From Candidatus Omnitrophota bacterium (lineage in GTDB: Bacteria > Omnitrophota > Gorgyraeia > Gygaellales > Profunditerraquicolaceae), in the NCBI GenBank assembly GCA_028687525.1, contig JAQTZX010000019.1, positions 1 through 12,383 on the forward strand: 12,383 nucleotides of DNA. The letters run 5' to 3'. Position 1 is the first letter of the stretch. Every line of letters starts with the position of its first letter. The position numbers were made by a program, and so were the translations under genes. This document shows, piece after piece, positions 6,812 through 12,383 of this stretch. A model generated the notes under the pieces. That model ran no database searches. It worked only from the letters and a program-made list of their open reading frames with translations, and was not told the DNA's origin.

Positions 6812-7390
6812 TTATTTCTGGCCGTAGCTTTTTTGCTTTAAGACAACCCGCAATTTCTCTAAGGCATCGGCGACTTCCTTGAATTCATCATAGTTGCGGA
6901 AACGGACCGCGGGGATATCCTTGCCTTCGGCAAGACTGTTAATATACTTCTGTATCCGGTACAAGGGACCGGCGATGCGATGAGAATACAAAAGCGACAA
7001 CATAGCTATAAACACAAGTGCCACAACGATACCGAACAATATCACGCTCTTAAAAGCCGCCCATTGCCGAATGGCGTTGAAATAAGACGTCTGAATGCCG
7101 TTCTCCAGCGTAACCAGATCCTTCAACAGTCTGCCCGTTCGTTCCGAAACCTCGCTGGCATAGTTCTCTTTCTGCAGCCACAGGAGAGTTTCATCCACGG
7201 CCAAATTGATCTCAATAGCTCTTTTCAGGATCCGCGCCTTTTCTTTTTTAAAGATAACTTCTCCGCTGGCAAATATCAGATTAACGCAAAAAATGCTAAT
7301 CAGGAACGCCGGCAGGACACTCAGGGTTATATATTTAAACTGACTGGAAAAGTGGACAAGATATTTCCTCCGTTTGAAAACCATACTCAT
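6812..7390 (-). CDS. Two-TM membrane protein with HAMP-like cytoplasmic domain
   Basis: The 192-residue protein has a short basic N-terminus (FKRRKYLV), a first membrane segment at about 21-41, a periplasmic helical part of about 70 residues, a second membrane segment at about 113-135 and a cytoplasmic HAMP-like region (136-186) starting SHRIAGPLYRIQKYI. SHRIAGPLYR is a recurrent junction in HAMP-containing sensor proteins. No kinase, cyclase or chemotaxis signalling domain follows, so it is a stand-alone transducer-like protein; partner unknown. I start at the ATG 7388-7390 because GGAG stands six bases before it; the reading frame extends 21 codons further without a ribosome binding site. 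The gene is divergent from the pilin-like gene, and association of such proteins with pilin-type genes suggests a role at the envelope or in pilus assembly, which is inference. Confidence 0.75.
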   Translation of the reverse strand: MSMVFKRRKYLVHFSSQFKYITLSVLPAFLISIFCVNLIFASGEVIFKKEKARILKRAIEINLAVDETLLWLQKENYASEVSERTGRLLKDLVTLENGIQTSYFNAIRQWAAFKSVILFGIVVALVFIAMLSLLYSHRIAGPLYRIQKYINSLAEGKDIPAVRFRNYDEFKEVADALEKLRVVLKQKSYGQK

Positions 7391-7424
7391 TTTTATCTCC
7401 TTTGTAGTGTAATCCCGTATGGTT

Positions 7425-7453
7425 ATTATAGTATATTTATGTCTGCAATACAA
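7425..7453 (-). promoter_or_regulatory. Possible promoter for the HAMP-like gene
   Basis: A perfect TATAAT on the minus strand (7425-7430) has TTGTAT (7448-7453) 17 bp upstream. The -35 is weak, matching only the TTG. It leaves a leader of about 28 nt with GGAG before the ATG. Together with the plus-strand promoter it makes a divergent control region of 112 bp. Confidence 0.45.
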
Positions 7454-7457
7454 TAAA

Positions 7458-7487
7458 TTAACACCTTTTTAAAAAATATGGTATACT
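7458..7487 (+). promoter_or_regulatory. Possible promoter for the pilin-like gene, giving a very short leader
   Basis: TTAACA (7458-7463; 5 of 6 to consensus) and TATACT (7482-7487; 5 of 6) are spaced by 18 bp. The predicted start near 7494-7499 is only 4-9 bases before the ATG at 7503, and no Shine-Dalgarno sequence is present there, so the message would be nearly leaderless. Confidence 0.5.
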
Positions 7488-7502
7488 AATATTCAAAATA
7501 CC

Positions 7503-7901
7503 ATGAAGAATGATGCCTTTACTTTTATAGAACTGTTCATTGTGATCATCCTGATCGGCATCCTTGCGGGAGTGGTGGTGCCGAGATTCGTTGATTTCCG
7601 GAATGAAGCACAAATGGCCGCAGAAGAGGCAAGCGTCCGTTCCATCCGCAGCGCGATAAAACTCTACAGCATCGATTCCGCTCTTAAAGACAGGAAACCG
7701 TTCTATCCCGCTGTCCTTGATAACGCGAACGCGGGATACGCCGCGCCTGAAAACTCCTTATTCGGCATCGTCCTGCAAAATCCCATATCCGATCACCGCT
7801 GGCGCAAAGAAAACGATACCCGCTATAAAGGTCCTACCGGGAATTATTATACCTACGACCCCGTCGCCGGAACCTTCAACCCCGCCGAAACCACTCCTTA
7901 A
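7503..7901 (+). CDS. Type IV pilin/type II secretion pseudopilin-like protein
   Basis: The protein (132 residues) has a class III prepilin signal: MKNDA then FTFIELFIVIILIGILAGVV. Cleavage by prepilin peptidase is expected between Ala5 and Phe6, giving Glu at +5; Ala at -1 instead of the usual Gly is tolerated by the enzyme but less common. The hydrophobic helix is followed by an amphipathic segment (about 35-60) and a short globular end with NYYTYDPVAGTF, as in GspG-like major pseudopilins and small pilins. No calcium-site or disulfide pattern is evident and there is no Cys. It is the only plus-strand gene in the window and diverges from the HAMP-like gene. No assembly genes (pilB, pilC, pilD) are nearby, so it is an orphan. 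Pilin family is secure; whether it builds a pilus, a secretion pseudopilus or a minor component is open. Confidence 0.88.
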   Translation: MKNDAFTFIELFIVIILIGILAGVVVPRFVDFRNEAQMAAEEASVRSIRSAIKLYSIDSALKDRKPFYPAVLDNANAGYAAPENSLFGIVLQNPISDHRWRKENDTRYKGPTGNYYTYDPVAGTFNPAETTP

Positions 7902-7921
7902 CCCCGGTTTACGACAGGCTT

Positions 7922-7948
7922 AAAAATCCAGCTTCTTTTTTAAGAAGC
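7922..7948 (-). terminator. Weak hairpin between the pilin-like gene and the mutY relic
   Basis: GCTTCTT and AAGAAGC (7931-7937 and 7942-7948) form a 7-bp stem with a four-base loop. Read on the minus strand, TTTTT follows after four bases (7922-7926). The stem is AT-rich and the T tract is displaced, so termination of the minus-strand operon here is only possible. It lies 29 bp after the pilin stop, but no T tract follows on the plus strand. Confidence 0.35.
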
Positions 7949-7953
7949 AACCC

Positions 7954-8197
7954 TCACCGGCATAAAATATTCACACTGCGGTTATATCCCAACCCCCGCC
8001 ATGCCCGCAGGATATCCGCGAGCGGAGCCCCGGGAAAGCTTTTGTATATACGCGGACATGCGGATGAATCGGGCGTATGCACCCGGCACCCGGGATACCC
8101 GCGTCTGTTGGATCATAATTTCGGAAACAAGGATATGGCAGGGATCAGGCGTGTCACGCCACGGCATGTGCCTATTGCGGCTGGCGTAACAAGCGTA
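7954..8197 (-). pseudogene. mutY: Decayed N-terminal fragment of mutY (adenine DNA glycosylase)
   Basis: MutY removes adenine mispaired with 8-oxoguanine. Here only about 80 residues of the usual 300-350 remain. In one frame the sequence reads NRHMPWRDTPDP and then SEIMIQQTRVSRV, the conserved MutY stretch that contains the catalytic glutamate. After LSR the homology jumps to the next frame (APLADILRAWRGLGYNRS), and the original reading is restored exactly if one base is removed from the CCCC run at 8028-8031. A TGA at 7954-7956 then closes the frame, and nothing resembling the HhH-GPD aspartate, the [4Fe-4S] loop or the NUDIX-like domain follows. Upstream, an in-frame TAA (8198-8200) lies directly before the homology and no normal start is visible. 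Both ends are therefore missing in addition to the frameshift, so this is a relic and not merely a sequencing error. Confidence 0.85.
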
Positions 8198-8239
8198 TTA
8201 TATAGTATCGCGGAACTGTCGGACGGTCACAAAAAGATA

Positions 8240-8491
8240 TTACAAAGTGATCAGCTTTACCCTAACGCTCTTAACGGCTTTTAACTGCCGCTCAAGATCC
8301 CCGATCCGGGCCTTCGCGCCCACCAGTTCCAGGATGATCAAACCGGTATTCGAACATTTATCAAGCACCCCGTCGTGAATACCCAGCCGCGTCTTGATAA
8401 TACATCCGAAATCAGTGAGTATCTTCTGCACATGACCCGCCGCATCACGCCTGTTTTCAAGCGAAAAAACCAACAATGTTTTCTTATCCAT
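8240..8491 (-). CDS. Small ACT/NikR-C-like protein, TM1266 type (putative iron-only hydrogenase system regulator)
   Basis: The 83-residue protein matches the pattern of the TM1266 family, named for proteins found near [FeFe]-hydrogenase maturation genes: an N-terminal strand, then RRDAAGHVQKILTDFG, a central RLGIHDG, GLIILELVG and a closing VRVKLITL strand, an ACT/ferredoxin-like beta-alpha-beta fold. It has no DNA-binding domain, so a regulatory role would need ligand binding or a partner; the molecular function is not established. AGGAG lies six bases before the ATG. It follows the cyclophilin-like gene by 30 bp and is the last intact gene of the operon, just before the mutY relic. No hydrogenase genes are in the window. 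I recognise the family by pattern only. Confidence 0.7.
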   Translation of the reverse strand: MDKKTLLVFSLENRRDAAGHVQKILTDFGCIIKTRLGIHDGVLDKCSNTGLIILELVGAKARIGDLERQLKAVKSVRVKLITL

Positions 8492-8521
8492 GTCCGGCTC
8501 CTGGTATGAAATACGGTTAAT

Positions 8522-9001
8522 TTAACTGCCGCCTGTCCTTTTTTTTGCTTCAAGAAGCTGTTTTACCAGCATGTCTATCTCCGGCTGCGTGAGTTTTTTC
8601 TCATCGGCAGGGTACGAAGAATAAACGGAAACTTCCCGGACCGCGGAGATATTTATCTTTTCATTCTCCTCTACCCGCCTCAACTCTTCGGGCGAAGCCA
8701 AAGTATTCCCTATAATCACCACCGGGCCCGCCGGTACGGGCTTTTTTCCGGTACTGATAACGGTGGGACCGAAAAATACGCACAGGCATTTTCCTTCGGG
8801 CCAATACGCGACGTCTCCCACCTGCAGGTCCAGGGTCGCGCCCGTTGAAGAAGCTTCTATCCCGGTATCCACATAAATCTTATCTCCCCACCGGTACACC
8901 AAGGCGTCAAGAGGCAGTCTTTTGAATATCTCTTTCGCCGCCGCGGAATCATTCAAAGTGGCGTAGAAACCGAAATTATTCGTTTTAAAAACAACCTTCA
9001 T
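8522..9001 (-). CDS. Cyclophilin-fold protein of the TM1367 type with C-terminal extension
   Basis: The first 120 residues follow the small cyclophilin-like family typified by TM1367: MKVVFKTNNFGFYATL, SAAAKEIFKRLPL, then GDVAYWPEGKCLCVFFGPT (about 62-80). In these proteins the barrel resembles cyclophilin but usual prolyl-isomerase residues are not conserved, so enzymatic activity should not be assumed. A charged C-terminal extension (125-159), including LTQPEIDMLVKQLLEAKK, is probably helical and goes beyond the basic domain. The ATG at 8999-9001 is preferred because AGGGGG stands just before it; an in-frame TTG five codons upstream is unlikely. There is no signal peptide, so it is cytoplasmic. 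It starts 16 bp after the lipoprotein gene, as part of the operon. The cellular role is unknown. Confidence 0.75.
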   Translation of the reverse strand: MKVVFKTNNFGFYATLNDSAAAKEIFKRLPLDALVYRWGDKIYVDTGIEASSTGATLDLQVGDVAYWPEGKCLCVFFGPTVISTGKKPVPAGPVVIIGNTLASPEELRRVEENEKINISAVREVSVYSSYPADEKKLTQPEIDMLVKQLLEAKKRTGGS

Positions 9002-9017
9002 ATACCCCCTGATCAAA

Positions 9018-9239
9018 TCACCACAATACTTCCTGCATCCGGGTATCGGCTTTCTGCATCTGCTGTACGCCTTTTTTCAGTTCTACGGTAACCGGTTCCA
9101 CATCCTTCCGTGCCCCCTTTACGGAACCGGAAAAAGTCTCGCATCCCGAAAGCAAACTTACCATAACACAAAAAATCATGCTTACGTATATTTTCCTATT
9201 GTATCCGGAATTCCGGGGAATGAAATATTCTGAATTCAT
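9018..9239 (-). CDS. Small lipoprotein with helical C-terminus
   Basis: A hydrophobic stretch ends in the lipobox LSGC (30-33), so Cys33 would be lipidated and the mature protein of only 41 residues (CETFSGSVKGARKD, then an amphipathic helix ending MQEVLW) anchored in a membrane. Glu at +2 gives no inner-membrane retention signal. The start is uncertain: the ATG at 9237-9239 overlaps the end of the upstream gene by 44 bp and has no Shine-Dalgarno sequence, but gives an n-region with RK before the hydrophobic core; the internal ATG at 9177-9179 would leave a signal peptide without positive charge. Translation is probably coupled to the upstream exported protein, and the two may act together at the envelope. 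Similar tiny lipoproteins ending in a Leu-Trp motif recur in uncultured bacteria in my recollection; function is unknown. Confidence 0.65.
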   Translation of the reverse strand: MNSEYFIPRNSGYNRKIYVSMIFCVMVSLLSGCETFSGSVKGARKDVEPVTVELKKGVQQMQKADTRMQEVLW

Positions 9240-10188
9240 TTTTAACGGTGTCGTGGAACGTACAGCTGATACGGTATCTGCCCGTTCCCGCCGGTTTGTA
9301 TTTTTCCTCCGGGATACAGACGAGCCGGGATTGGTCCCACTCGAAGTACCGTATATCTCCGGGAAAGATATCTACGCCTTTCGGCTGAAGCACAAAAAAT
9401 TCCGTCCCCATGGCACAGCGGGCGAAACATTCTCCTCCGCACCGCCATAACGGTTCGACCTTGAGCCAGGAACCGTTTTTCAATTTTTCCACATACCCCC
9501 AACCCGTGCCCTTGCGGGAATAATCCCGTTCACCGGGCAGGTTCCAGTCGTAATTTATTAAAACCCGGTTGGTATTATTCCTGATGGTAATCTTAACCGG
9601 TTCACCCTGTCCATACACAGCCTTATCGACATCAAGGGAAACTTCCGGTTTCCCCCTGATAATGATCTCTTCTTCAACGCATGACTGTATGCTGTTGCAG
9701 GCAACGATCCGGTACCTGCCCGGAGGGACTCGCTTTTTTACCTCCCGGCGGACCGTAGACGCTCCGCACGGCTCGATAACCTCAACGTATGACTTCTGAT
9801 CCCAGGAAAATTTTTCGTCTATGTCCCCGTAATCATTAAAAAAAGCATTGGGGCAGCGCGCCACCTCCACCTCCTTGACCACCCCGCCCCGGCAAAACTG
9901 GTTGTACGCGCGGGACATTCCCTTGGCGCAGGAAGGACGCAGATTGAGCCTCTTCATCTGCTCATTCCAGATTGAGAATGGCGGTTTAATAACCGTACCG
10001 CCGGCTTCTTTCGCAAGCATAATCCGCCCGCGAATCGTAAATACAACCGGCTCTCCGGGGTAATACTCTTTCTGCCCGGCAAGAATTTCAAGCGTGCCGC
10101 TTCCCGCGTGCGCGGGGAAAGAAGAATAGAAGACCGCTCCCGCACAGAGAAAAAATATACCGGCGTTGTAACTCAAAGATTTCTTCAT
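9196..10188 (-). CDS. Exported Cys-rich protein with two tandem Ig-like (BsuPI-like) domains
   Basis: The 330-residue protein has a clear signal peptide (MKKSLSYNAGIFFLCAGAVF, cleavage after AHA at about 28). The mature part is an internal duplication: domain 1 (about 33-178) and domain 2 (about 182-330) share YPGEPVVFTIRG versus GQGEPVKITIRN, FSWDQ (127-131) versus FEWDQ (282-286), and GRYRI (157-161) versus GRYRI (303-307). The WDQ...GRYR pattern recalls the beta-sandwich BsuPI family (intracellular proteinase inhibitor), but inhibitor activity is not implied. Eleven cysteines lie in the mature protein, including RCGGECFARC at about 249-258, which suggests disulfides in the periplasm or outside. 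Its ATG overlaps the birA stop (ATGA), so translation is coupled, and it overlaps the following lipoprotein gene. Function unknown. Confidence 0.75.
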   Translation of the reverse strand: MKKSLSYNAGIFFLCAGAVFYSSFPAHAGSGTLEILAGQKEYYPGEPVVFTIRGRIMLAKEAGGTVIKPPFSIWNEQMKRLNLRPSCAKGMSRAYNQFCRGGVVKEVEVARCPNAFFNDYGDIDEKFSWDQKSYVEVIEPCGASTVRREVKKRVPPGRYRIVACNSIQSCVEEEIIIRGKPEVSLDVDKAVYGQGEPVKITIRNNTNRVLINYDWNLPGERDYSRKGTGWGYVEKLKNGSWLKVEPLWRCGGECFARCAMGTEFFVLQPKGVDIFPGDIRYFEWDQSRLVCIPEEKYKPAGTGRYRISCTFHDTVKNEFRIFHSPEFRIQ

Positions 10189-11141
10189 CGGCAGTGGACA
10201 ATATCCCCGGCGAGAAATTTGTCCAGCAGGCCGGAATCCCCGCGGACCAACAAACCTCCGTCGCTGTCGATATCCACGGCTTCCCCCTCCACCTGTTCCC
10301 GGTGCGAAACCACCCGCACTCTTCTTCCCAGGGTAACATTAAAGTTTCTCCACGACTCCAGAATACGCTGTCCGCCGTTCCGTTTAAAAAACAGGTAATT
10401 ATCCTCGATCCGGCGCAGGCTTTCGCACACGACATCTAACCGGCTGATCCCTTCTTTCATGTGTTCACACAGAGAGGTCGAGCCGGGATACAACGATCTT
10501 TTATCATTATTCACGTTCAGCCCCATCCCGATAATGATGAAAAAAACCTTATCCATTTCCGCGCTTAATTCCGTGAGTATCCCGCCGGCTTTCTTATTGT
10601 GTATGAGAATATCATTGGGCCATTTGATCTGCGCGTCGATGCCGGTAGTACTCTTAACAGCTTCGCATATACTGACCGCGGCCAGGAGCGTCAGGATAGA
10701 CGCTTCCCGGGGAGCGATTTCCGGGCGCAAGATAAGAGATAAATAGATCCCTTTATATTTAGGCGAGAACCAATCCCTGCCCAGCCGTCCTTTCCCTTTT
10801 GTCTGGGACTCTGCCACAACCAACGTCCCTTCGGGAGCGTGGGCGATAGCATGTTTCAGCGCAATCTCCATGGTAGAAGAAAGAGCCTCAAAATACAGGA
10901 TCTTCCTGGCCATGATCCTGGTATTCAACCGCGGTTGTATCTCAAAGGGAAAAAGACGGTCCGGGGATGCGATGACACGGTATCCTTGATGGGGGAGAGC
11001 GGCGATATCATAACCGAGATCTTTCAACTCATGGATATGTTTCCATAATGCCTGGCGGGTTATGCCCAACTGACGGCTTATATCTTCTCCGGAAACATAC
11101 CCTTCTTTCTTATAGAGGAATTCCAGGATTCGATCCAGCAT
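10185..11141 (-). CDS. birA: Biotin-protein ligase with N-terminal HTH (BirA)
   Basis: BirA activates biotin to biotinyl-AMP, attaches it to a lysine of biotin-dependent carboxylases, and in the two-domain form also represses biotin genes. The 318-residue protein has the winged-helix domain (1-60, ISRQLGITRQALWKHIHEL), a catalytic domain with the biotinyl-AMP loop TKGKGRLGRDW (about 114-124), KWPND (173-177), GGILTE (186-191) and GMGLNVN (205-211), and the C-terminal SH3-like cap (about 270-318, LGRRVRVV). It is thus the bifunctional type, able to bind DNA. GGA lies seven bases before the ATG, a weak ribosome binding site. It follows the PilZ gene by 41 bp, and the exported-protein gene overlaps its stop. 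No biotin synthesis gene or BirA operator is recognisable in the window. Confidence 0.95.
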   Translation of the reverse strand: MLDRILEFLYKKEGYVSGEDISRQLGITRQALWKHIHELKDLGYDIAALPHQGYRVIASPDRLFPFEIQPRLNTRIMARKILYFEALSSTMEIALKHAIAHAPEGTLVVAESQTKGKGRLGRDWFSPKYKGIYLSLILRPEIAPREASILTLLAAVSICEAVKSTTGIDAQIKWPNDILIHNKKAGGILTELSAEMDKVFFIIIGMGLNVNNDKRSLYPGSTSLCEHMKEGISRLDVVCESLRRIEDNYLFFKRNGGQRILESWRNFNVTLGRRVRVVSHREQVEGEAVDIDSDGGLLVRGDSGLLDKFLAGDIVHCR

Positions 11142-11182
11142 GTTTGTTCCGGAGAATGGCTCGGCAAAAGCCGGAAACTCTT

Positions 11183-11734
11183 TTATTTTTTGAACGACTG
11201 TAAAAGCCGCTCGATCTCTTCCAGTCGCCCGACTATATGATTTAACAATTCAAGGCTTTTTTCCTGAAACTCTTCCCGTCCCGGCACTTTCTGTTCGGCA
11301 TTCCGCGCCAACCGGTGCGCCTCTCTGCGGTACCTGAGCCTGCGCAGGCCTTCGTTAATATCCTGTTCCTCATTCTCTATCAGGAAATCTATGTACCCAT
11401 GGAGACGGTCGCGGTCTTCGGAGAGATAGAAATCGGTAAAAAAAACCCCCACCCCGTAATACTTGACGACAGGGGATTCTCTGACCAGCGAACAGCGGAA
11501 AACATCACCTTTACATTTGACCTCGCCGGCCAAAGAAAGATCCTCGCTGTAATGCGGGATCTCCAGGACTACATCCACATCTGTTCCGGGAAGAATCTGC
11601 CGGTCGACTTCAATATAGGCGCCGAGGAAGCTTATATTTTCAGTCCTGGTAAAGATCTCGAGATTATTCTTGCCGGTGATCTTAATCGGAATGTTGGCCT
11701 TGAGGCGTCTTTCTTTTCTTCTTTCGGCAGCCAT
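11183..11734 (-). CDS. PilZ-domain protein with C-terminal coiled coil
   Basis: PilZ domains bind cyclic di-GMP and relay it to motility, secretion or polysaccharide machinery. The 183-residue protein has the two ligand motifs: arginines in the RxxxR arrangement at 5-10 (ERRKERR) and NxSxxG at 33-38 (NISFLG), so binding looks possible; the barrel continues to GVGVFFTDF (about 94-102). After it, an acidic-basic helical part (110-150) and an amphipathic helix (about 155-180, LLNHIVGRLEEIERLLQSF) suggest oligomerisation or a partner site. There is no output enzyme domain. AGGAG stands seven bases before the ATG. It lies 20 bp after the ferredoxin gene and before birA. No diguanylate cyclase or EAL/HD-GYP gene is in the window; the target is unknown. 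Confidence 0.88.
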   Translation of the reverse strand: MAAERRKERRLKANIPIKITGKNNLEIFTRTENISFLGAYIEVDRQILPGTDVDVVLEIPHYSEDLSLAGEVKCKGDVFRCSLVRESPVVKYYGVGVFFTDFYLSEDRDRLHGYIDFLIENEEQDINEGLRRLRYRREAHRLARNAEQKVPGREEFQEKSLELLNHIVGRLEEIERLLQSFKK

Positions 11735-11754
11735 CGGACTCTCCTTTGCGGATT

Positions 11755-12162
11755 TTAAAAATGCACTTCCATAGCATGCGCCGGACAGATCTTAATGCAT
11801 AACTCGCAAGCTATACACTTATTATCGTAAAAGTGCACCTTTCTGGTGATAGGGTCTATCACCAGCGCCTGAGCGGGACAAATAGGCACGCACACGCCGC
11901 AATCGGTACATTTCGCTTCATTGCGGATTATGTCTTCGCTTAAAGACTGTATCTTGACTCCCGTAGACTTCAAATAGTCCATGCCCTTTTCGAAATCCTT
12001 GTCTTCTCCAATAAGCTCGAGGACCATAAGCCCTTCTTCCTGGGGAGTTACATAGGCTTTCAGGATATTGAACTTCAGATCATAATCCTTAACCAGCTTG
12101 TAAACAATCGGCTGTTCCACGAGCCGCTGGGGAAAGTGTAGCACAATCCGTTTGGATGTCAT
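11755..12162 (-). CDS. NIL-domain plus double [4Fe-4S] ferredoxin
   Basis: Residues 1-75 form a NIL domain (RIVLHFPQRLVEQPIVYKL... to GVKIQSL), the small fold found at the end of methionine ABC transporter ATPases. Residues 80-135 carry two classic CxxCxxCxxxCP motifs: Cys85, 88, 91, 95 and Cys116, 119, 122, 126. Proteins of this architecture include MA1822 of Methanosarcina, implicated with a COG1900 partner in homocysteine formation by sulfide assimilation; no COG1900 gene is visible, but the NifU-like gene directly upstream fits a sulfur or Fe-S context. AGG stands nine bases before the ATG. It is the first gene of the seven-gene run. Electron transfer or sulfur metabolism is likely; the exact role is inferred from the family. 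Confidence 0.85.
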   Translation of the reverse strand: MTSKRIVLHFPQRLVEQPIVYKLVKDYDLKFNILKAYVTPQEEGLMVLELIGEDKDFEKGMDYLKSTGVKIQSLSEDIIRNEAKCTDCGVCVPICPAQALVIDPITRKVHFYDNKCIACELCIKICPAHAMEVHF

Positions 12163-12191
12163 AGATAATTGCCTTTCTATCTCGTTAATGT

Positions 12192-12264
12192 CAAATGCCG
12201 AAGCTTAAAACCATCCGAAATCCCAATGTCAAATATCAAAACCTCGTTTTGATTCCGGCATTTG
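12192..12264. repeat. Nested inverted repeat in the spacer before the ferredoxin gene
   Basis: CAAATGCCG (12192-12200) and CGGCATTTG (12256-12264) form a 9-bp outer inverted repeat. Inside it ATCAAAAC and GTTTTGAT (12235-12242, 12246-12253) form a perfect 8-bp hairpin with loop CTC. The word TGTCAAAT occurs twice (12189 and 12228) and a related TGTCATTTG lies at 12275. The palindrome-dense spacer looks like a dispersed intergenic repeat, not a canonical promoter or terminator; no T tract follows. Confidence 0.55.
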
Positions 12265-12287
12265 GATTAATTTTGTCATTTGAATTT

Positions 12288-12383
12288 TTATCCCTGCACC
12301 GACACCACTTCTTTTACTCCCGGGACTGCCCGCTTGAGCATTTTCTCTATCCCCATCTTTAATGTCATCTGGCTCATCGGACA
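12288..12383 (-). CDS. NifU-like Fe-S scaffold domain protein, C-terminal end (runs off the right edge)
   Basis: Only the last 31 codons and the TAA (12288-12290) are visible. The sequence CPMSQMTLKMGIEKML, followed by VPGVKEVVSVQG, is the ending of the NifU C-terminal (Nfu) domain; the first visible Cys would be the second cysteine of its CxxC motif, which holds a transferable [4Fe-4S] cluster. These proteins deliver Fe-S clusters to apo-proteins in the cytoplasm. The double-cluster ferredoxin gene begins about 125 bp later, a plausible client. Whether this is a small stand-alone Nfu protein or a longer NifU cannot be seen. Confidence 0.82.
   Translation of the reverse strand, partial: CPMSQMTLKMGIEKMLKRAVPGVKEVVSVQG

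Noticed and set aside
8001..8284. Plus-strand reading frames of about 60-80 codons opposite the mutY relic
   Set aside because: The minus strand shows clear MutY homology in two adjacent frames; the plus-strand frames have no features.

Overview
This is a compact bacterial chromosome segment. Fourteen of the fifteen recognisable genes lie on the minus strand; the only plus-strand gene is a pilin-like one. The content suggests a Gram-negative-type, probably anaerobic bacterium: a lipoprotein with a lipobox, a pseudopilin, a PilZ protein, a double [4Fe-4S] ferredoxin with a NIL domain, and a small TM1266-type regulator linked to iron-only hydrogenases. The mix, together with several families of palindromic intergenic repeats (one carrying a GGACGGTTCTATTTTTTC arm), reminds me of uncultured lineages such as Omnitrophota. 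That placement is an impression, not a demonstration.

Layout, read in the direction of minus-strand transcription (right to left). At the right edge is the 3' end of a NifU-like Fe-S scaffold gene, then a repeat-bearing spacer. A tight run of seven genes follows (12162 to 8240): NIL-domain ferredoxin, PilZ protein, biotin protein ligase birA, a two-domain Cys-rich exported protein, a small lipoprotein, a TM1367-like cyclophilin-fold protein and the TM1266-like regulator. Gaps are 41 bp or less or genes overlap, so it is probably one operon. Next comes a decayed, frameshifted piece of mutY (7954-8197).

In the centre a pilin-like gene (plus) and a two-TM HAMP-like membrane protein (minus) diverge from a 112-bp intergenic region that holds plausible promoters in both directions. 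Beyond the HAMP gene a very good sigma70-type promoter starts a leader of about 320 nt before a 504-residue Ser/Thr/Gly-rich exported protein of unknown function, which ends in a clear GC-rich intrinsic terminator.

On the left is a housekeeping cluster: a UvrD/PcrA-type helicase, the tRNA 2-thiouridylase mnmA, quinolinate synthase nadA and an RluA-family pseudouridine synthase cut by the window edge. The last three are very tightly spaced and probably co-transcribed. Helicase and mnmA are separated by an 84-bp array of an 11-bp palindrome repeated every 23 bp.

I do not see a defence island, CRISPR array, transposase, tRNA or rRNA. The most interesting material is non-coding (four distinct palindromic repeat elements, a long structured leader with an opposite-facing terminator) plus two unfamiliar exported proteins and the mutY relic.
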